DNA of 64,000 nt from Varanus komodoensis (GCF_004798865.1 NW_025336236.1:1496865-1560864); one strand, 5' to 3'; shown: positions 23,950 to 36,305, counted from the stretch's first letter. Numbers and translations are program-made. Notes: generated by a model not told the origin, from the letters alone.

Positions 23950-24640
23950 CCAAATTGGGTGGCATGGGCAAGATTCAATCCATATTTAGGAGATGGGGCG
24001 GCATCTCATCACTAGCTCCATTACAAAATCGAACTGAGTTGAAAAACGGAATGGTGCTATTTGTGAAATCTTTCAAAGAGTACCAGGGTGACCTTTCTCC
24101 TGGTGATTTTCCTGGAACACTATCGCATTTACATATTGAGTCTTATGCTATAGGATTATGTGATATAGTCAAATCCGCTTGGCTACATGTCAATGTTAAA
24201 AAATCAGACCAGTAATGTGATCCCTGATTACGTAACTAAGAAGAATTTTTTAAGGTATCAAAGCAACAGCTAATGGCTAGGCAATGAGTAGATTATGAAC
24301 CAGTGCAGAAATGTAAGCATACACCACATTTTAAAGGAATGTATTGAACTCTGAAATCCTCATGTTATCCCTCTGATTGTTGGCTGTGAACATTCTATGC
24401 AGCCCTAATTAGGAATGGCTTATTCAGCTGGCATGTGAAATCCAAGCTCCTAGCATGCCATGGCTGGAAATCAGCATGGGTCGGCCTTTTCCAGCTGAGT
24501 TTAGGACCTAATTAAGATACTGCATTAAGTTAACTTGGCTTCTTTTTTGCAAGAAGCTTATAAAATTTGTATCAATTTCATCCCAACTTCTCTATCTTTG
24601 TCCTGTAGTGCTGCCCTCCTTGAATCACAAATGCAACTGT
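23950..24640. promoter_or_regulatory. Long unique AT-rich block, candidate conserved non-coding element
   Basis: About 690 bases with no repeat signature and several CpGs kept in an AT-rich setting (AATCGAAC, AACGGAATG, ATCGCATTT, ATCCGCTTG, TTACGTAAC). It has paired TAATTA-type homeodomain cores, CCTAATTAGGAATG near 24402 and CCTAATTAAG near 24509, and GCATGCCATGGC near 24456. An 86-codon frame at 23955-24215 is fairly protein-like but matches nothing I know. Conservation is inferred, not tested. Confidence 0.25.
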
Positions 24641-26000
24641 ATATTCTGGAAATAAAACACATTTTTTTAAAAAAAATCATGCAGCGCTAATCACCATCAC
24701 ATCTAAGAACTGCAGCATGTGCTCAGGTATGAAGAATATTAGTGGAAGTAAAATTCACAATTCTCTTAGGTACAGCTATTCTAGTGGCATTTTCAGAACA
24801 CAAATATTTTAAATACAGTTATGGGCTGCAATTCCTTTCTAGTCAACTCCTCTGAAATCATCTGACTAAATTAAGAGAGTCCTTTTGAACCATTCCGCAG
24901 CATTTTAACATGGCATCTTATCAATGTTCAGAGTGAGGGAAAAACTGTCATAAAATAATTATTTCTTTGGAAATTGCCTTGGAACTATACCCTTATCAAC
25001 ATATTACAGCTAGCTAACTAACCATTACCTCAGTTGTTGGACAAATTAATCAAGTAAATCTTGCCATGCTGTGCCTTTCTGAAATCTATAAAAGATAATG
25101 GACAGAAAAAATGGACAAGATGTTAGATTTCGTTTAACTTCTGGTTTATTGCCTACTTCACAAGTGAACGTAAATAAAAACCCATTCTCTAAGCTATCAT
25201 ATTTCTCATAAAATGGTCACAATCTGCTGATGCAGGAGCTATTCTCTCCAGTTCCTTGCATACATATTTTACCAAAGTTGAAGATTAGTGCACCAAACAA
25301 ACATTACAACAGGTGACATTAAAAAATTGCCATTTCAGGAACCTGTAGTGGTCAAGATTTGGTGGGCACAAAAACAATGTTGTTTCTCTTTATGAGTTTA
25401 TACAAAAAATGATAAATTATCCTCACCATAAACACTTACAAGAAATTTTATTCTTCAGGAGTATTGCTTTGACTAGAGATGGGTAGTAATAATGGAAACA
25501 TATACTGAAGATAAAAGCAGAAGTTTAAAAACCAGAGTATGGAAACCACTGAATAGCAACAACTGCAGAATGTTGATTTCAATGAGGCATAAGCTGAAGA
25601 AGTTCAAATAAATGTCATATGCCCAAGAGCCAGGTAATGGCTGCTTTTAGGAAATAGCAGCTGTGTGCTGGCCTTTGAAATTCCAGTGGACCAAAACAAG
25701 GAACTCTTTTTGTTTCTCCTTCTCCTTGGTTTTTTTTTTTTTTTTCTCCTCCTTCTCCTCCTCCTGGCTTCTCCTCTTCTTTACCAGAAGAAAAGGCCAT
25801 ATGCCTCTTTCTGAGCTGTACTCTGAGTCGTGTGGGAGATAAAGCACTCTCCCCTCCTGTCTCCAGTTCTTGGACCAAAAAAGACTTTCCAAGACAGTTT
25901 ACAACTGTTATTTCTTGGTATCTTACCAAAGCTAAAATTTAGCTGGGTAGTTGTAAGAATATATTACTTTAAGAATGTCAATTTGTGTACAGATGTTAGC
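24641..26000. other. Unique DNA with a pyrimidine tract
   Basis: No gene is recognised. The only structural feature is the pyrimidine tract at 25694-25790. Confidence 0.4.
25694..25790. repeat. Polypyrimidine tract with T16 run
   Basis: Almost pure C/T for nearly 100 bases, with TTCTCCTTCTCC, an uninterrupted T run of about 16, and CTCCTCCTTCTCCTCCTCC. Near-mirror-symmetric tracts like this can form triplex (H-) DNA. The Glu/Lys-rich minus-strand frames across it are by-products. Confidence 0.85.
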
Positions 26001-26004
26001 ACTG

Positions 26005-26130
26005 TGTATAAGGCAACTTGTGTATAAGACCAGGTCTCTATTTTAAGCTGTTTTTTTCTAGTGTTTATCATATGTTGGGCATATAAGATGACCCACAATT
26101 TTTGCTTCACTGTTTTCAGTTTCATGGGGC
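26005..26130. mobile_element. Possible MITE relic with TATAAGA(T/C)GACC words
   Basis: CTTGTGTATAAGACCAGG and GGCATATAAGATGACCCAC recall the terminal phrase 'GTATAAGACGACCCC' of a short DNA-transposon-like repeat common in squamates. Two copies of the word lie about 75 bases apart in direct orientation. Terminal inverted repeats could not be delimited. Confidence 0.35.
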
Positions 26131-26659
26131 ATCTCACATGCTGGTATTTGTCAGCTGGAAGCTTCCAAACAGGCAGCCATGCAGGGAAAGCTCCCCTTCT
26201 TGGCTGCTGCCTTGCCCTTGGTGAGGGCAAGCATGTGCAGGACTCAGGACTGTCCGTGTGGCCTTTGCATTGATTTGCTACTTTGAACCACTTACTACTT
26301 TTGTGTAGAATCTGAACCTTTTCCCAATTCTTCATATTTTCCCTGAATTCTTAATAACCCCTCCTTCTGTTTTCCCAAAACCCAGATGATGGGTTTTGGG
26401 GGTAAAGGGTGAGACTCACAAGAGGTATGTAACACTGTTAGTCACTCTATGCTGATTCAACCCCTGGGTCACACACAGCATCCTGAATGCAACCTACAAT
26501 ATAGCTGTGCTTCTCTAAGGACACAAGTAGATTGCAGAGAAGTCCAACACAAAGAATCCCAGCTATGGATACCAGCTGGAGAAAATAGGGGAAGGAAGGA
26601 TGAGCTCAGTTGTATGACTAAGGAATTGCTGTTTGGTGTTCAGTTCCTGTTACTAATCT

Positions 26660-27690
26660 GACTTCTGCATTTTGCTCGACCTACAGCTTCTGCACAGTCT
26701 TCAAGGGAAGTCCCACATGGAATGCATCTCGGTAATCTAGTATAAAGATTACAAGAACATAGGTCACTTAAACCAGGCTATCTCTGTCCAGATAGGGGTG
26801 CAGCTGGGCCAGCAGCTGAAGCTGGTAGGAGGCACTCTGTGCCACACAAGTCACCTGGGACTCAGGTGACAAAGGTGACTCAAGAGCACTCCCAAGCTAC
26901 CAATCTGCTCCTTCAAAAGGAGTGTGAAGATTTACAAGGTCAGATATCATCTTCCCTGGGAGGGATTCCAGGATGTAGGAAGAGAGATAATCTCAATAAG
27001 ACAAATGGTTTTGCATATCTGGTACCCTGGGAAGGGCAAATGGTTTAGATTTTTCAATGACCTCCTGGGGATCAAAGGGTTATGCTGGCTTGAGGAGGGA
27101 ATAAAAAGAAAGCTGATGGCCAGGTTGTTGCGTATCACCTCACAGACAGATGGAGGTATGCCAGCTGCAAGATGCTGAAGCCCAGGAGATTGGGACGGTC
27201 ACTCTGAAGGGACTGTTTTGGCACAGTGAGATAGTTCTCAGGTTTTTAGCTCAGTTAGTGTTTGTTGTTTTATAGTCTGGGATGGTCAAACGACCCTGAG
27301 GGGGTGAACCTCTGGAAATTGTATTAAATTGATGTAAAGTTACTACCTCATCCTTTTCTCCCTTTTCCCCTTCCCTTACTCTTGAGTAGTTGAAGTTATT
27401 TGTACTTTTCCCCTTGAGTGTATGCATTTGTTGTAGTTAATTAAGACTTTTCCCCCAAGTTTTGGGTCGTGTGCTGGCCCAGTGGCTCTTCTTTGTTAGG
27501 GACCAGGATTAAGTCTTTTCTGGTCCCGGGGCTGTTGGAAGTTGGGTTCTTTCAGCAACATTTGGTGAGGGCACTTTGCCTCAACATTACAGTCCCCATC
27601 CAGAACAGCTTGAATTCCCTCCATGTGGTCAAAAGAACCACCATGACAACACTCCCTCACTATGTCTATACTGGATTACATCTATCAAAA
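26660..27690 (-). mobile_element. L2-clade LINE, minus strand, split by an insertion
   Basis: The left part reads CTTCTGCACAGTCTTCAAGG, then GGGGTGCAGCTGGGCCAGCA, then AAGCTGGTAGGAGGCACTC and CTCCCAAGCTACCAATCTGC, the reverse of L2 ORF2 thumb coding sequence as seen at 38454-39490. The right part resumes at about 27592 with CCCCATCCAGAACAGCTTGA, the sequence that follows directly in other copies. The right edge is decayed and uncertain. Confidence 0.65.
26925..27591. mobile_element. LTR-like insertion inside L2, family unknown
   Basis: About 665 bases interrupt the L2 between two parts that are adjacent in other copies. The insert begins near TGAAGATTTAC and ends near CAACATTACA, so TG...CA ends are possible. 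It has an A/T-rich middle with an AATAAA-type word, then a T/C-rich segment, then TTGGTGAGGGC near the right end. This is the texture of an LTR, but no coding domain is present, no clear target duplication is resolved, and the family is unknown. A fossil younger than the L2 it split. Confidence 0.35.
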
Positions 27691-27694
27691 TCTT

Positions 27695-29615
27695 TGTCGA
27701 TGCTCTCAAAGAATTCTGAATTGTTAGTGAGGCAGGATGTATAGTTTCAGGAGCTATCTTGTTTCTTCTTCAATGGGGATTGTTTTTTGTATATGCTTGA
27801 TAATTTGTCTTTAGTAATAGTTTTGAGAATTATCCATGGTAAATGTTGTGTTGAGCCAGTCTGTTTCTCAGATCTGTCCTAGGAGCAAATTGTATGGAGA
27901 AAAAAGACCTGTAATAACTTGGACTTTTCATTTCTGCTTTAGCAGTGAAGCCTTTAGTGGCTGCAGAAAACCTCAGCCAGAAATTTAAGTCTAAGCCCGA
28001 TTTTGGAAAGTGGGTCAAAAATAATAGCTGGATCTGTATGGCAGGGGCCACTGTGCAGACTTAGATAGTGGAGAAGTCGGCTTATCCATAAAAAGTGTAG
28101 GTGGAACTATCAGTTCTTGCTCAGCAGAGGCTCCATTTTGTCTTCAAGTGCAGCTTGCAAGCTAAAGTGTAGGTGTAACCCCCCCCCCTTCAATTTAGAA
28201 GTTCAGCATTGGTTCAGTTTGAAAAACTAAATAAAAGTGTAGAAAGCTGCACAATGAGAATGCATTACAGTGAATCATGCTGTTGCATTCCTAGATGGGC
28301 TCAAACTGCCAACATTCTCTGTTTAATCACCTCACATTATCCATCCCCCTGATAAAACACAAAAAATAAATCACCATTCCCAAGGGGATTTAACTGACCA
28401 AAATCCTCAATTAAATTTCTAGTCACTGGGATCTGCCACAGTCCAGGAGCTGATCTACGCAGTGTTGCCTTTAAATCATCCCCTCTAATTTGCTACAGCA
28501 GAAGTTGGGGAAAGTTATCCAGGGGTCTATATATGCAGGGCAATCTCATGGGAGAGCCTGACTTTCTGAATATGGCAAGCTCCCCAGCTTACCAAGCATT
28601 TCAGCTTCAGGGTACATACACCCCAGACCCAGTAGAAAGATCATTCATATGATGACTACTTATGTGATCTGGCATTATATATTTAGGCAAGCATATAAAA
28701 TATATTTTATACATAGAAACATCTAGACAGTCTTCTTTTTTCTTTTTTTACCATTTCCTATGGGATTCTCTACACATTGTCACAGTGGAAAGCTTTTATG
28801 TATAAAGAATGCATGGATACCCTTGTGTATAACATTTTTTGTACAGCGAAATGATCAACAGCACTACTGTTAAATATGATGGGCACCATGGGGACTGCAG
28901 CCAAGGCAAACAACTCTTTGATCTTTCTTCTAGTGCTTTACAAGCAATCTAAATAAGTAGTTCAGCCTTTGGACAAGACTTAAAACCAGGATAAGTACTA
29001 CTGAGAATGATAGTGCTACAGTCAGTAGAAACATCACTAAAATATCACATGCCTTAAATTGGATAACTCTTCTTCCATCTAAATAAGCAATTCCTGCAGA
29101 TAGAAATTTATTAATAAGCTGTACCTTAGAAGAAGAGGAATGATAATAACACACCAGCTTCATCACAACCTCTCAGTTTTCTCAGACAATGGCAGGGTTT
29201 TTATTAGATGATAGAGTTTCTGCAGGATTGAATGGCAATAGGTCAGTGTAAGCTGTCAGAATTATCTACTGAGATTTGCTCTTTAACTGTGCTAATTGTT
29301 TAACTTCTTACAAGCAGTTGTGATGCTTGCCACCTTAGCACAGGCAAGGTTTATACTCTGACCTCTGGCACTCGGTGCTAATGGATTGCAGCAGGTTCGG
29401 TGGCATATCATTGAAATGCAGCAAACTAGTTTATTATGCAGCTGATATCGCTGACACAATTCAGAAAGAAAATGGCATATTTGCAAATGGCTTTTTCTTT
29501 GCCCCTTCCTGCACTTGCAAATTGACATCCCATTATCAAGGATCTGAAAGTTTACAGCGATGAGAAATTGTTGACCTTCAAGTTAGGGCTGTTTTGTGTG
29601 CTTTTTTGGTGGGGT

Positions 29616-29662
<47 letters not shown>

Positions 29663-30000
29663 ACAGGAATTGCTTCCAACACTTAAAGAAAAAGGACTCC
29701 CTGCATAAAATGTCTTAACGAATCAATGCATCAATAGGCAAAAAGCGAATGGTTAGAAATGCTCATTAATTCTCTGTGTTAGTAGAAGGAGGCTGACCAA
29801 AGTCACAAATTTCTAAACAATGCTTCTGAAGGAGGAGCAGACATTTTGTGAACATTTTTCTGCTTGCAATCTCTAATGAAAATAGAGAACCTGGTAGATA
29901 CAGAATGTAGAGACAAAATAAAAGACTTGCTAAGAAACCTTTTAAACAGTCTTGTCATCATTTTGACCACTAGCACAGTACTTTAAAAAGGTGACAGAAG
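27695..30000. other. Unique DNA including two conserved-looking stretches
   Basis: No gene is recognised. A C9 run lies near 28178. 28230-28560 and 29180-29560 are repeat-free with many TTTAATCA, CTAATTTG and GCTAATTG words and could be conserved non-coding DNA. 29180-29560 is followed by a compound microsatellite. Confidence 0.35.
29618..29662. repeat. (CT)n(GT)n compound microsatellite
   Basis: About 15 CT units run straight into 7 GT units. The same CT-to-GT arrangement occurs at 54615-54677. Confidence 0.95.
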
Positions 30001-30010
30001 AATGATGAAA

Positions 30011-30060
30011 AGGAAGGAAGGAAGGAAGGAAGGAAGGAAGGAAGGAAGGAAGGAAGGAAG
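30011..30060. repeat. (GGAA)n microsatellite
   Basis: Twelve uninterrupted AGGA/GGAA tetramers. GGAA arrays of this length can bind ETS-family factors. Confidence 0.95.
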
Positions 30061-30194
30061 ACAGTAGCAGTGCAGCATGGAAAGCAGTAATGCCCTTTTG
30101 AAAATCTTAACTACTAAAGAGCCTGATATAATAAAAAGTGTGTCCCATAGTGCCAGAAACACCATAACACAGGTACCAAGCAAGACACTTTGAA

Positions 30195-30990
30195 AAGGGC
30201 ATGGCTGCTATGGTGCCACCACTGAAAAAGCACCCACCTAGCTCATCTGGGGGGAGCACATGGCGAAGAGCCTCTGAAGGTAATCTTAGGGTATGGGCAG
30301 ATATATATGGAAGGAGGCCATCCTGCAAGTAACCTGGCCTCAAGCTATTTAGGGCTTTGAAAGTTCATACGAGCACTTTGACAAGGATTGGCAGCCACTG
30401 CAGGTCATTAAACACTGGTATAATTTAGTCATATAGGCCAGGAAACATTTAACAGATTTGCTGCCCTATCCTGGACCAGCTGAACCTTCTGGGCCCTTTT
30501 CAAAGACAGCATGTGGCTTCTTGTAGCTAGACTATTCATGTATAGATACAGTTTTAGATGGTTTTTCATCCAAAGGTATCAGAAGTATTCTATGCCTCCT
30601 GTGGTAATACTGAATCAAAGAGCTGCCCTAAAACATAGAGGATTCTAGAGGATTCAGCCCTTCAGAAGACCGCCACTCATCCAGAGAGGCAGCCCTCCTG
30701 CTGATGATACCTCAATTTTATCTGATTGAGTCTCAGTATATGACCTTCACCCAGCCATGTTCAGGCACTGATAGAGAACATCTACTGCCTCACCTGAACT
30801 GGATGAAAAGCAGAAGTAGATGCGCATCTATGACACTTCTCTGAATCGTTTTGCATAGAAGTTGAACAGAATAAAATAAAGCCCCATTGAACGTAACTTC
30901 CAGGATGCTGAGCAATAATTCATCAGCATCACTTTCTGGACTCCACCTGCATGAAAGCAGCCACCCTAATTCTGAATCATAGTTTAGTGC
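30195..30990 (-). mobile_element. L2-clade LINE, minus strand, RT to C-terminus
   Basis: On the minus strand the frame at 30107-30343 reads MRPGYLQDGLLPYISAHTLR, equal to the L2 'GPGYLKERLRPYTPARPLR' block also seen at 41767. To the right (5' in the element) come the reverse of 'WIQFKVLALTFKALNGL', then CTCAATTTTATCTGATTGAG and TTCAGGCACTGATAGAGAAC, and at 30890-30960 a decayed 'GVPQGSILSPMLFN' region. The copy covers RT palm to C-terminus with many breaks. Confidence 0.7.
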
Positions 30991-31130
30991 ACTCTCTCCT
31001 TATGGCCGGCGCCTGTCTGTAATTTTTACAAAAGTGAGGGGCTGTTGTAGCCACCGCTAGGTGTGCTTGGGTTGAAAGATGAGGCAAGTCAATTATAAAG
31101 TGTGCGCAAACCTCAAAGGATCCTGTGCCC

Positions 31131-31245
31131 TTTTATGTTGTTGTTGTTGTTATTATTATATTATTATTATGTTCTATTGTATTTCAATGTATTTTATTGT
31201 GTTGTAAGCCGCCCCGAGGCTTCGGCAAGGGGCGGCATAGAAATG

Positions 31246-31248
<3 letters not shown>
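31131..31248 (+). mobile_element. L2 3' tail, young-looking
   Basis: An AT-rich 3' UTR ends in GTAAGCCGCCCCGAGGCTTC and GGCAAGGGGCGGCATAGAAA, nearly identical to the tail of the L2 copy at 41767-42183. Only the last about 118 bases inserted. It grades directly into (TAA)n. Confidence 0.75.

Positions 31249-31299
<51 letters not shown>
31246..31299. repeat. (TAA)n microsatellite seeded by L2 tail
   Basis: About 17 uninterrupted ATA/TAA units directly downstream of an L2 tail, so the array most likely grew from the A-rich end of the retrotransposon. Confidence 0.95.
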
Positions 31300-31300
<1 letters not shown>

Positions 31301-32305
31301 CCAAGTGCACAAACCCTACACACAGACTCATCACCCTCAGTTCTCTGTCTGTTGTATGTGACAACTCCTTTCAGAAAGGCCTTTAAGACATTGTTGTTTT
31401 TTTATTTAGGCAGGCCTTTCAACTATATCCTGTTGGGAGATGTTGTGCTATTTAATCTTTTCTGATAATTAAGGTGGCTGATGTTTTGATCGTCAGCTCT
31501 TTAATAAAGTGTATTCATTGTGTTATGAATGGCTTGCAGGCTAGTTTGAAAATGCAAGGCTGCCTTCTCTTAATCTGCTCAATAAGGGAGGTCACTTAAT
31601 TCTTCCATTTGTGCTGCCAGACAACTTTTCTTTATCTTGCCCACCCACCTGCTCAACCTTTTGCCCATAGAATTTATCTACTTTGCGGGTGACAACCAGG
31701 CCATTCTGGAGAAGCATATAGCTGGATCTACTTGTTCTTTTCCCCTGGTACCAAACAAGACCAAAAGTCATTCTAATGGCAAAAGGCCAGCTTGGTGTGG
31801 TTAAAGAAAGAAGGATGCTTCCAAAATTCAATATTCTCTTAGCTGTTTTTAAGTATATGAAATTTACCACAACATGCAGTTCCTTTGTGTCTTTTCAGTC
31901 ACCCCATGCTTCCATATTTCTACTGCACACACACACATTAATATAACATTGCAAAAAACCCAAACTGAAATAACATGGATGTGGTCAACCTTATGATTTA
32001 ACTGAGCTTCTTTCTGTGCATGGACATTGCCATAACTCAGCAAAACAACAACCTCGATATGACTGCATTTATGGTTGTCACTACTGTTTTGTGTATTTTA
32101 ATAATGCACATGAGTGAAAGTACCTATTAGTGAAGTACTACAGAAAAAAGTATTTAAGTGCCATCATATGTACAACTATTTTATTCAGGTCTCTCTTAAT
32201 CGGTGTGCACATGTGCATTAGCAATGTAGATGAGAAAGGATACAAAGGAAACAATGCAAAAAAAAAGTTTCACTAAACTCCAATTCTGAATTTAAAGACC
32301 TAAAG
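31300..32305. other. Unique DNA, no feature seen
   Basis: No gene or clear repeat is recognised. A short (CA)n run is at 31927-31937. Confidence 0.45.
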
Positions 32306-32309
32306 AACT

Positions 32310-32725
32310 TGGAATCAGGATACTTCAAACCACGTCCTCCCATATACATCAACTCAATCTCTTGCAAAGAGGTCTTAGTGTTCCTCTGATGTCCAACAGA
32401 GTCTCTCTAGGTTACAACCCACAAGTGCGCCCGCTCTGTATTGGCACCCACCCTTTCAAATGCTTCACAATCTGTAGCCTGTGAAATGAAAACTACAGTG
32501 GGCTTTAAGTGCATCTCAAAGCTACATCTTATTTAGCCAGGCTTCCCTGACTTGTAACTGACCACAATACTGCTCTTTTTTACTGTTTGACGTATAATGT
32601 TTTTACAGAATTTATCATTTTATGTATTTCAGATTGGCTTTTATGTTGTATTATATTTTATTTTTTAGGAAAATTACTTAAAAAAATTAGGGTACAAGCA
32701 GTATTCAAATAGTGTAAAATAAATT
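32310..32725 (+). mobile_element. L2/CR1-superfamily LINE 3' end, old
   Basis: Starts with 'GYFKPRPPIYINS' coding (AGGATACTTCAAACCACGTC), equivalent to the 'GYLPPRLPIY' block of related LINEs. It continues through a degenerate C-terminal block and an AT-rich 3' UTR and ends in an A-rich tail near 32715. Strongly diverged. Confidence 0.45.
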
Positions 32726-32729
32726 AATA

Positions 32730-35700
32730 GAGAGTTTTCCAAGGTAAAATTGGATTGAGAAAAACACAAGGCAGACTGAACCCATGGGGCAGTGAGGGAA
32801 CAAACTGGGGAAAGTTGATCAAAAAATATTCGAAAGTAGTATTTATCATCCAGACCCTGCCAGTAATTCAGATGAAAGGGATGCCAAATCCCAAATATGT
32901 TAATTGGGGTTATTTTAATCCATGTGGCTTTTCATTTTCTGCATAGATTTAACGTGTGTCCAGTGAACCAGTAGTGTAGACTAGCCATTTGAAATACAAA
33001 TTACCAGTGTATGTAAAACCCTCGTGACAGTTCAGCTTGCACAAATCTATTTCATTGGAAGGAAGGAAAGAGAGAGAGATAGAGAGAAAGAGAGTCCGCT
33101 GGCTGGACTGAGAAAAGATTGCCTGATTAGTGGACCATATAGGTCAGTGGAGACTAGACATTAATTAGGTCTCTGTCTATCTACACATTCAGAGCTGGCA
33201 GGGAAGCTTCCATTAAGCTTTAAATTGTTAGTGCCAAAAGATGTTCTCTAATTGCCATCAATATGTTTAAATTGCCAATTGTATATATTTTACGGACACT
33301 TCATGTATTTAAGATAAAAACATTGCTGGCTTATAAAGCTGTAGTAGTTATAGTGAAACAAAAATGGTATTTGAGTCATTACAGATAAAAATGCCAAAGC
33401 TCCTGAATTACTGTCTGCTGCTGATAAGATTCAGGCGGCTCTTTTGTCACATAAATAAGGAACCAGAAGTTATTTCAGATGGCACAACATGCCAAGAGTG
33501 TTGGAGGTATGGATAACTTGTGCCTTCCGCTTCTGTCCTCTGGCAACAACTAAAGTACGATTGGAGAAAAAAAATAGTTTGGGTTGTTTTTCAGTGCACA
33601 CTTACCACATTCACACTTTTAGAATCTAACCATGATAGTTGGCCATGGAAATCAGAAGTGTGCAATGCAGCTTCCAAAACAAAACTGTATTTTTAAAAGT
33701 GTTCCAAAAAGCTCACAGCAATGGGGAAAATGTGCGGAAGTTTGAGTGATGAAGGCGAGCAACAGATACACACTGGAAGTGCATACGTATTCCTGCCAAG
33801 GAGATACATGATCCTCTGAAAATTCAGAATTCCCAATCCTGAAACCACTCCAGAGATGTACAAGCTCCCCATCATCAGGATTAGGTTCTAAATTCCATGG
33901 TATTTTTCCCAAATCCAGAAATCAATTTTGTTATTTCAGGAACTGCCACATCCCTTCTGTGGCCATGGCTAGGTCTAATTTCCTCCTATTGGTATCAAAT
34001 ATTCCTTCACCTAGCCACCCAACTACCTTCATATCCCCCCATCTCACCTTGACCTGTGCACAATGGCTTCTCAACATTCTCCAGACTGATTGTGGATAGG
34101 GAAAAAAGGTAGAGAATTTAACCAAATTTCTCCAGGGGGAGGAGAAATCCTCTCCCACTTTCCTACAGATAGGACTTGTTATTGGCAGGGATTGTAGCCC
34201 AGCTTCCTTCCTCCCCACATCCCAGGTTTCACTGCCACTACAAGTGGCAACATTCGCCATAATGAAGTGTCCACTTTTCTGCATTATCCTTAAGATTCTG
34301 CATCATTCTTTTGATTGGTTTACTTTGGTGGTACCCAACCAAATGAACCCAACCACAGCAAAGGGTGCTGTGTGTATATTTTCTTCCTATCAACTTCTCT
34401 CCATTGCTCTGTCACCTCCCAGATCACCTGCACTTCCTCAACTGAAAAAGCTGCATGGGAGGAATCATTTCATTATGACTTATCTGGTGCTTTAATTGAA
34501 ACGCGGTAAGCCAAGGAGGCTATGGGCTGCCACACATTCTACAGTGAAAGACAGGACATGAGTGCATGTCCCTTGACCACCTGCTAATTGCCTGAAGGAC
34601 AAGTACTCTGAACCCAATGCATTAGAAATTCCTTTTGAAATCAATGTGCTTTCTATTGTATTGAATATGAATGGGTGAAAATAGTGTGAACCATTTTCAG
34701 TCCAGCAGTAGCCCAACACCTTTTCCTGTACACTTATTTAATTGATTCCTATCCCACCCAATATCCAAAGCCCCCCTGGGCAGTTCGTTGGCCCAGTGGT
34801 TCCATAAGAACAGAGGGAGGTTTTTTCACACACACAGCTTCCCCTATCTGAATAGGTACAGTTTCTCAATGTTCCTTACATAAAATCAACCCCTACATTT
34901 CCAGTGATCCATGCATTTGGAACATGGCCATATGTTAGAGAGAAGAGTGAGGACAGGTTCTCCTTCTCCTGATCTGCTGCAGACCAACAAAACCTGCAGG
35001 GAGGTTGGCATACTGAGTGTGGATGGGTGGGAGCCAGTGCAAGAGAAACTGAGCTGCAGGGCCGGAGCTGAAATCCCTTAGTGGCTTAATTGTTAACTTG
35101 AAATGGAGAAAAACTTTTGTTTGCTTTGCAATGAAGTGGGAATTACAGAGGTATCCTAGTGCACTGCAGTGCCTTGCTGTTTTCGTCCTGGCTGAACAAG
35201 GAGTGCAATCTAGGGTGCAACCTTGAAAGGTGAAGGACTTGCTCAGTCTACCAACAAGGGAGCATACTGTCTCTCAAACATCCAAGTATTATCCAAATAC
35301 CACCTTGAAACTATGAATATATATTTTGCTTCTCAAGACTGCTGGGAAAAGCTACTTTTGGTTTTCGCCTACAACCTGATAAAAAGGAATTCACATGGAG
35401 AACAATTTTGTCTGCAGGGTCTTTCAACTATTACAAAAAGGAGCTTGGAAACATTGACTTGTCTTGATTGGGTTCTCCTTTTATTTGATTAAACCTCTGG
35501 GACTGTTCCCTTCCCTGCTTGCCAATTTGAAATGCAACTTTGATGGAATAAGACTACTGCTTCTGTCCTGAGTGCATGGAGCATTTGGATTGGAATTACT
35601 CCAAGGACCCTACCATGGCCATTGCCACCAAAGTGGCCATTCCTGTTTTCTTTCTGCTGCCTTCTATCTAGGAAACAGGAAGTTAGTGTCATAACAGATG

Positions 35701-36305
35701 GGTTGCTGGGTTTTTATTTTTTGGACTAAGTAGGAAGGAAAAACTTTTCTGCTGGGTGTCGTTGTCACTCAGGGTGTTATCTTTTCAGTTTTCTAACATC
35801 TTGACGGTGCATTACATCTGTTTCCAGGATTAGCATTTGCACGTCATCAGTTTATTTGCTTAATTGTATCTGTGTTGTAACTGTTCGATCCCACCTGTGT
35901 TCTCTGTTTCCTCTCAAGGGATGTTGTTATCTGAGAATTGTAAAGGATCTCATTAATGCTGACTGCTCTGGTGATCATAAGCCACCAAATGCCTTGTAAA
36001 GTTTCAGAGGATATGGGCAGAAGAAGTCCTACCCCTAAGCAGAAACCAGTATCACTTGGTACTCATTTTATGATTCAATTCATTAAGCATATTATTTGGA
36101 ATGCTTGTAATGCAGAAAGCATTTTTGGCAAATTATTGCCACAATTATTGCTTTTGTCACCCCTAAGGGAGGAAGGGTTGGAACGGTTGGGATTATTCTT
36201 ATTTAATTGATTATTCTTATTTAATTAAGTCTCTGGGTATACTGAAATGATAACTATTACATGTTAGTGACCTGTCCATTTCTGAGCTCCAGGTGGGACA
36301 CTGTG
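32730..36305. other. Unique DNA; conserved-looking block at 33.1-33.5 kb
   Basis: No gene is recognised. A purine tract lies at 33057-33095. 33110-33520 is repeat-free, AT-rich and dense in homeodomain-type cores (ACATTAATTAGG, CTAATTGCC), so it may be regulatory. A short reverse L2-type tail (TTCCTATCCCACCCAATATCC, split) is at about 34733-34790. An 18-bp tandem duplication is at 36192-36227. Confidence 0.35.
36192..36227. repeat. 18-bp tandem duplication
   Basis: ATTATTCTTATTTAATTG is followed at once by a second copy, differing only at its last base. Confidence 0.85.

Noticed and set aside
25615-25929. Lys/Glu-rich minus-strand frames
   Set aside because: Produced by the polypyrimidine tract at 25694-25790.
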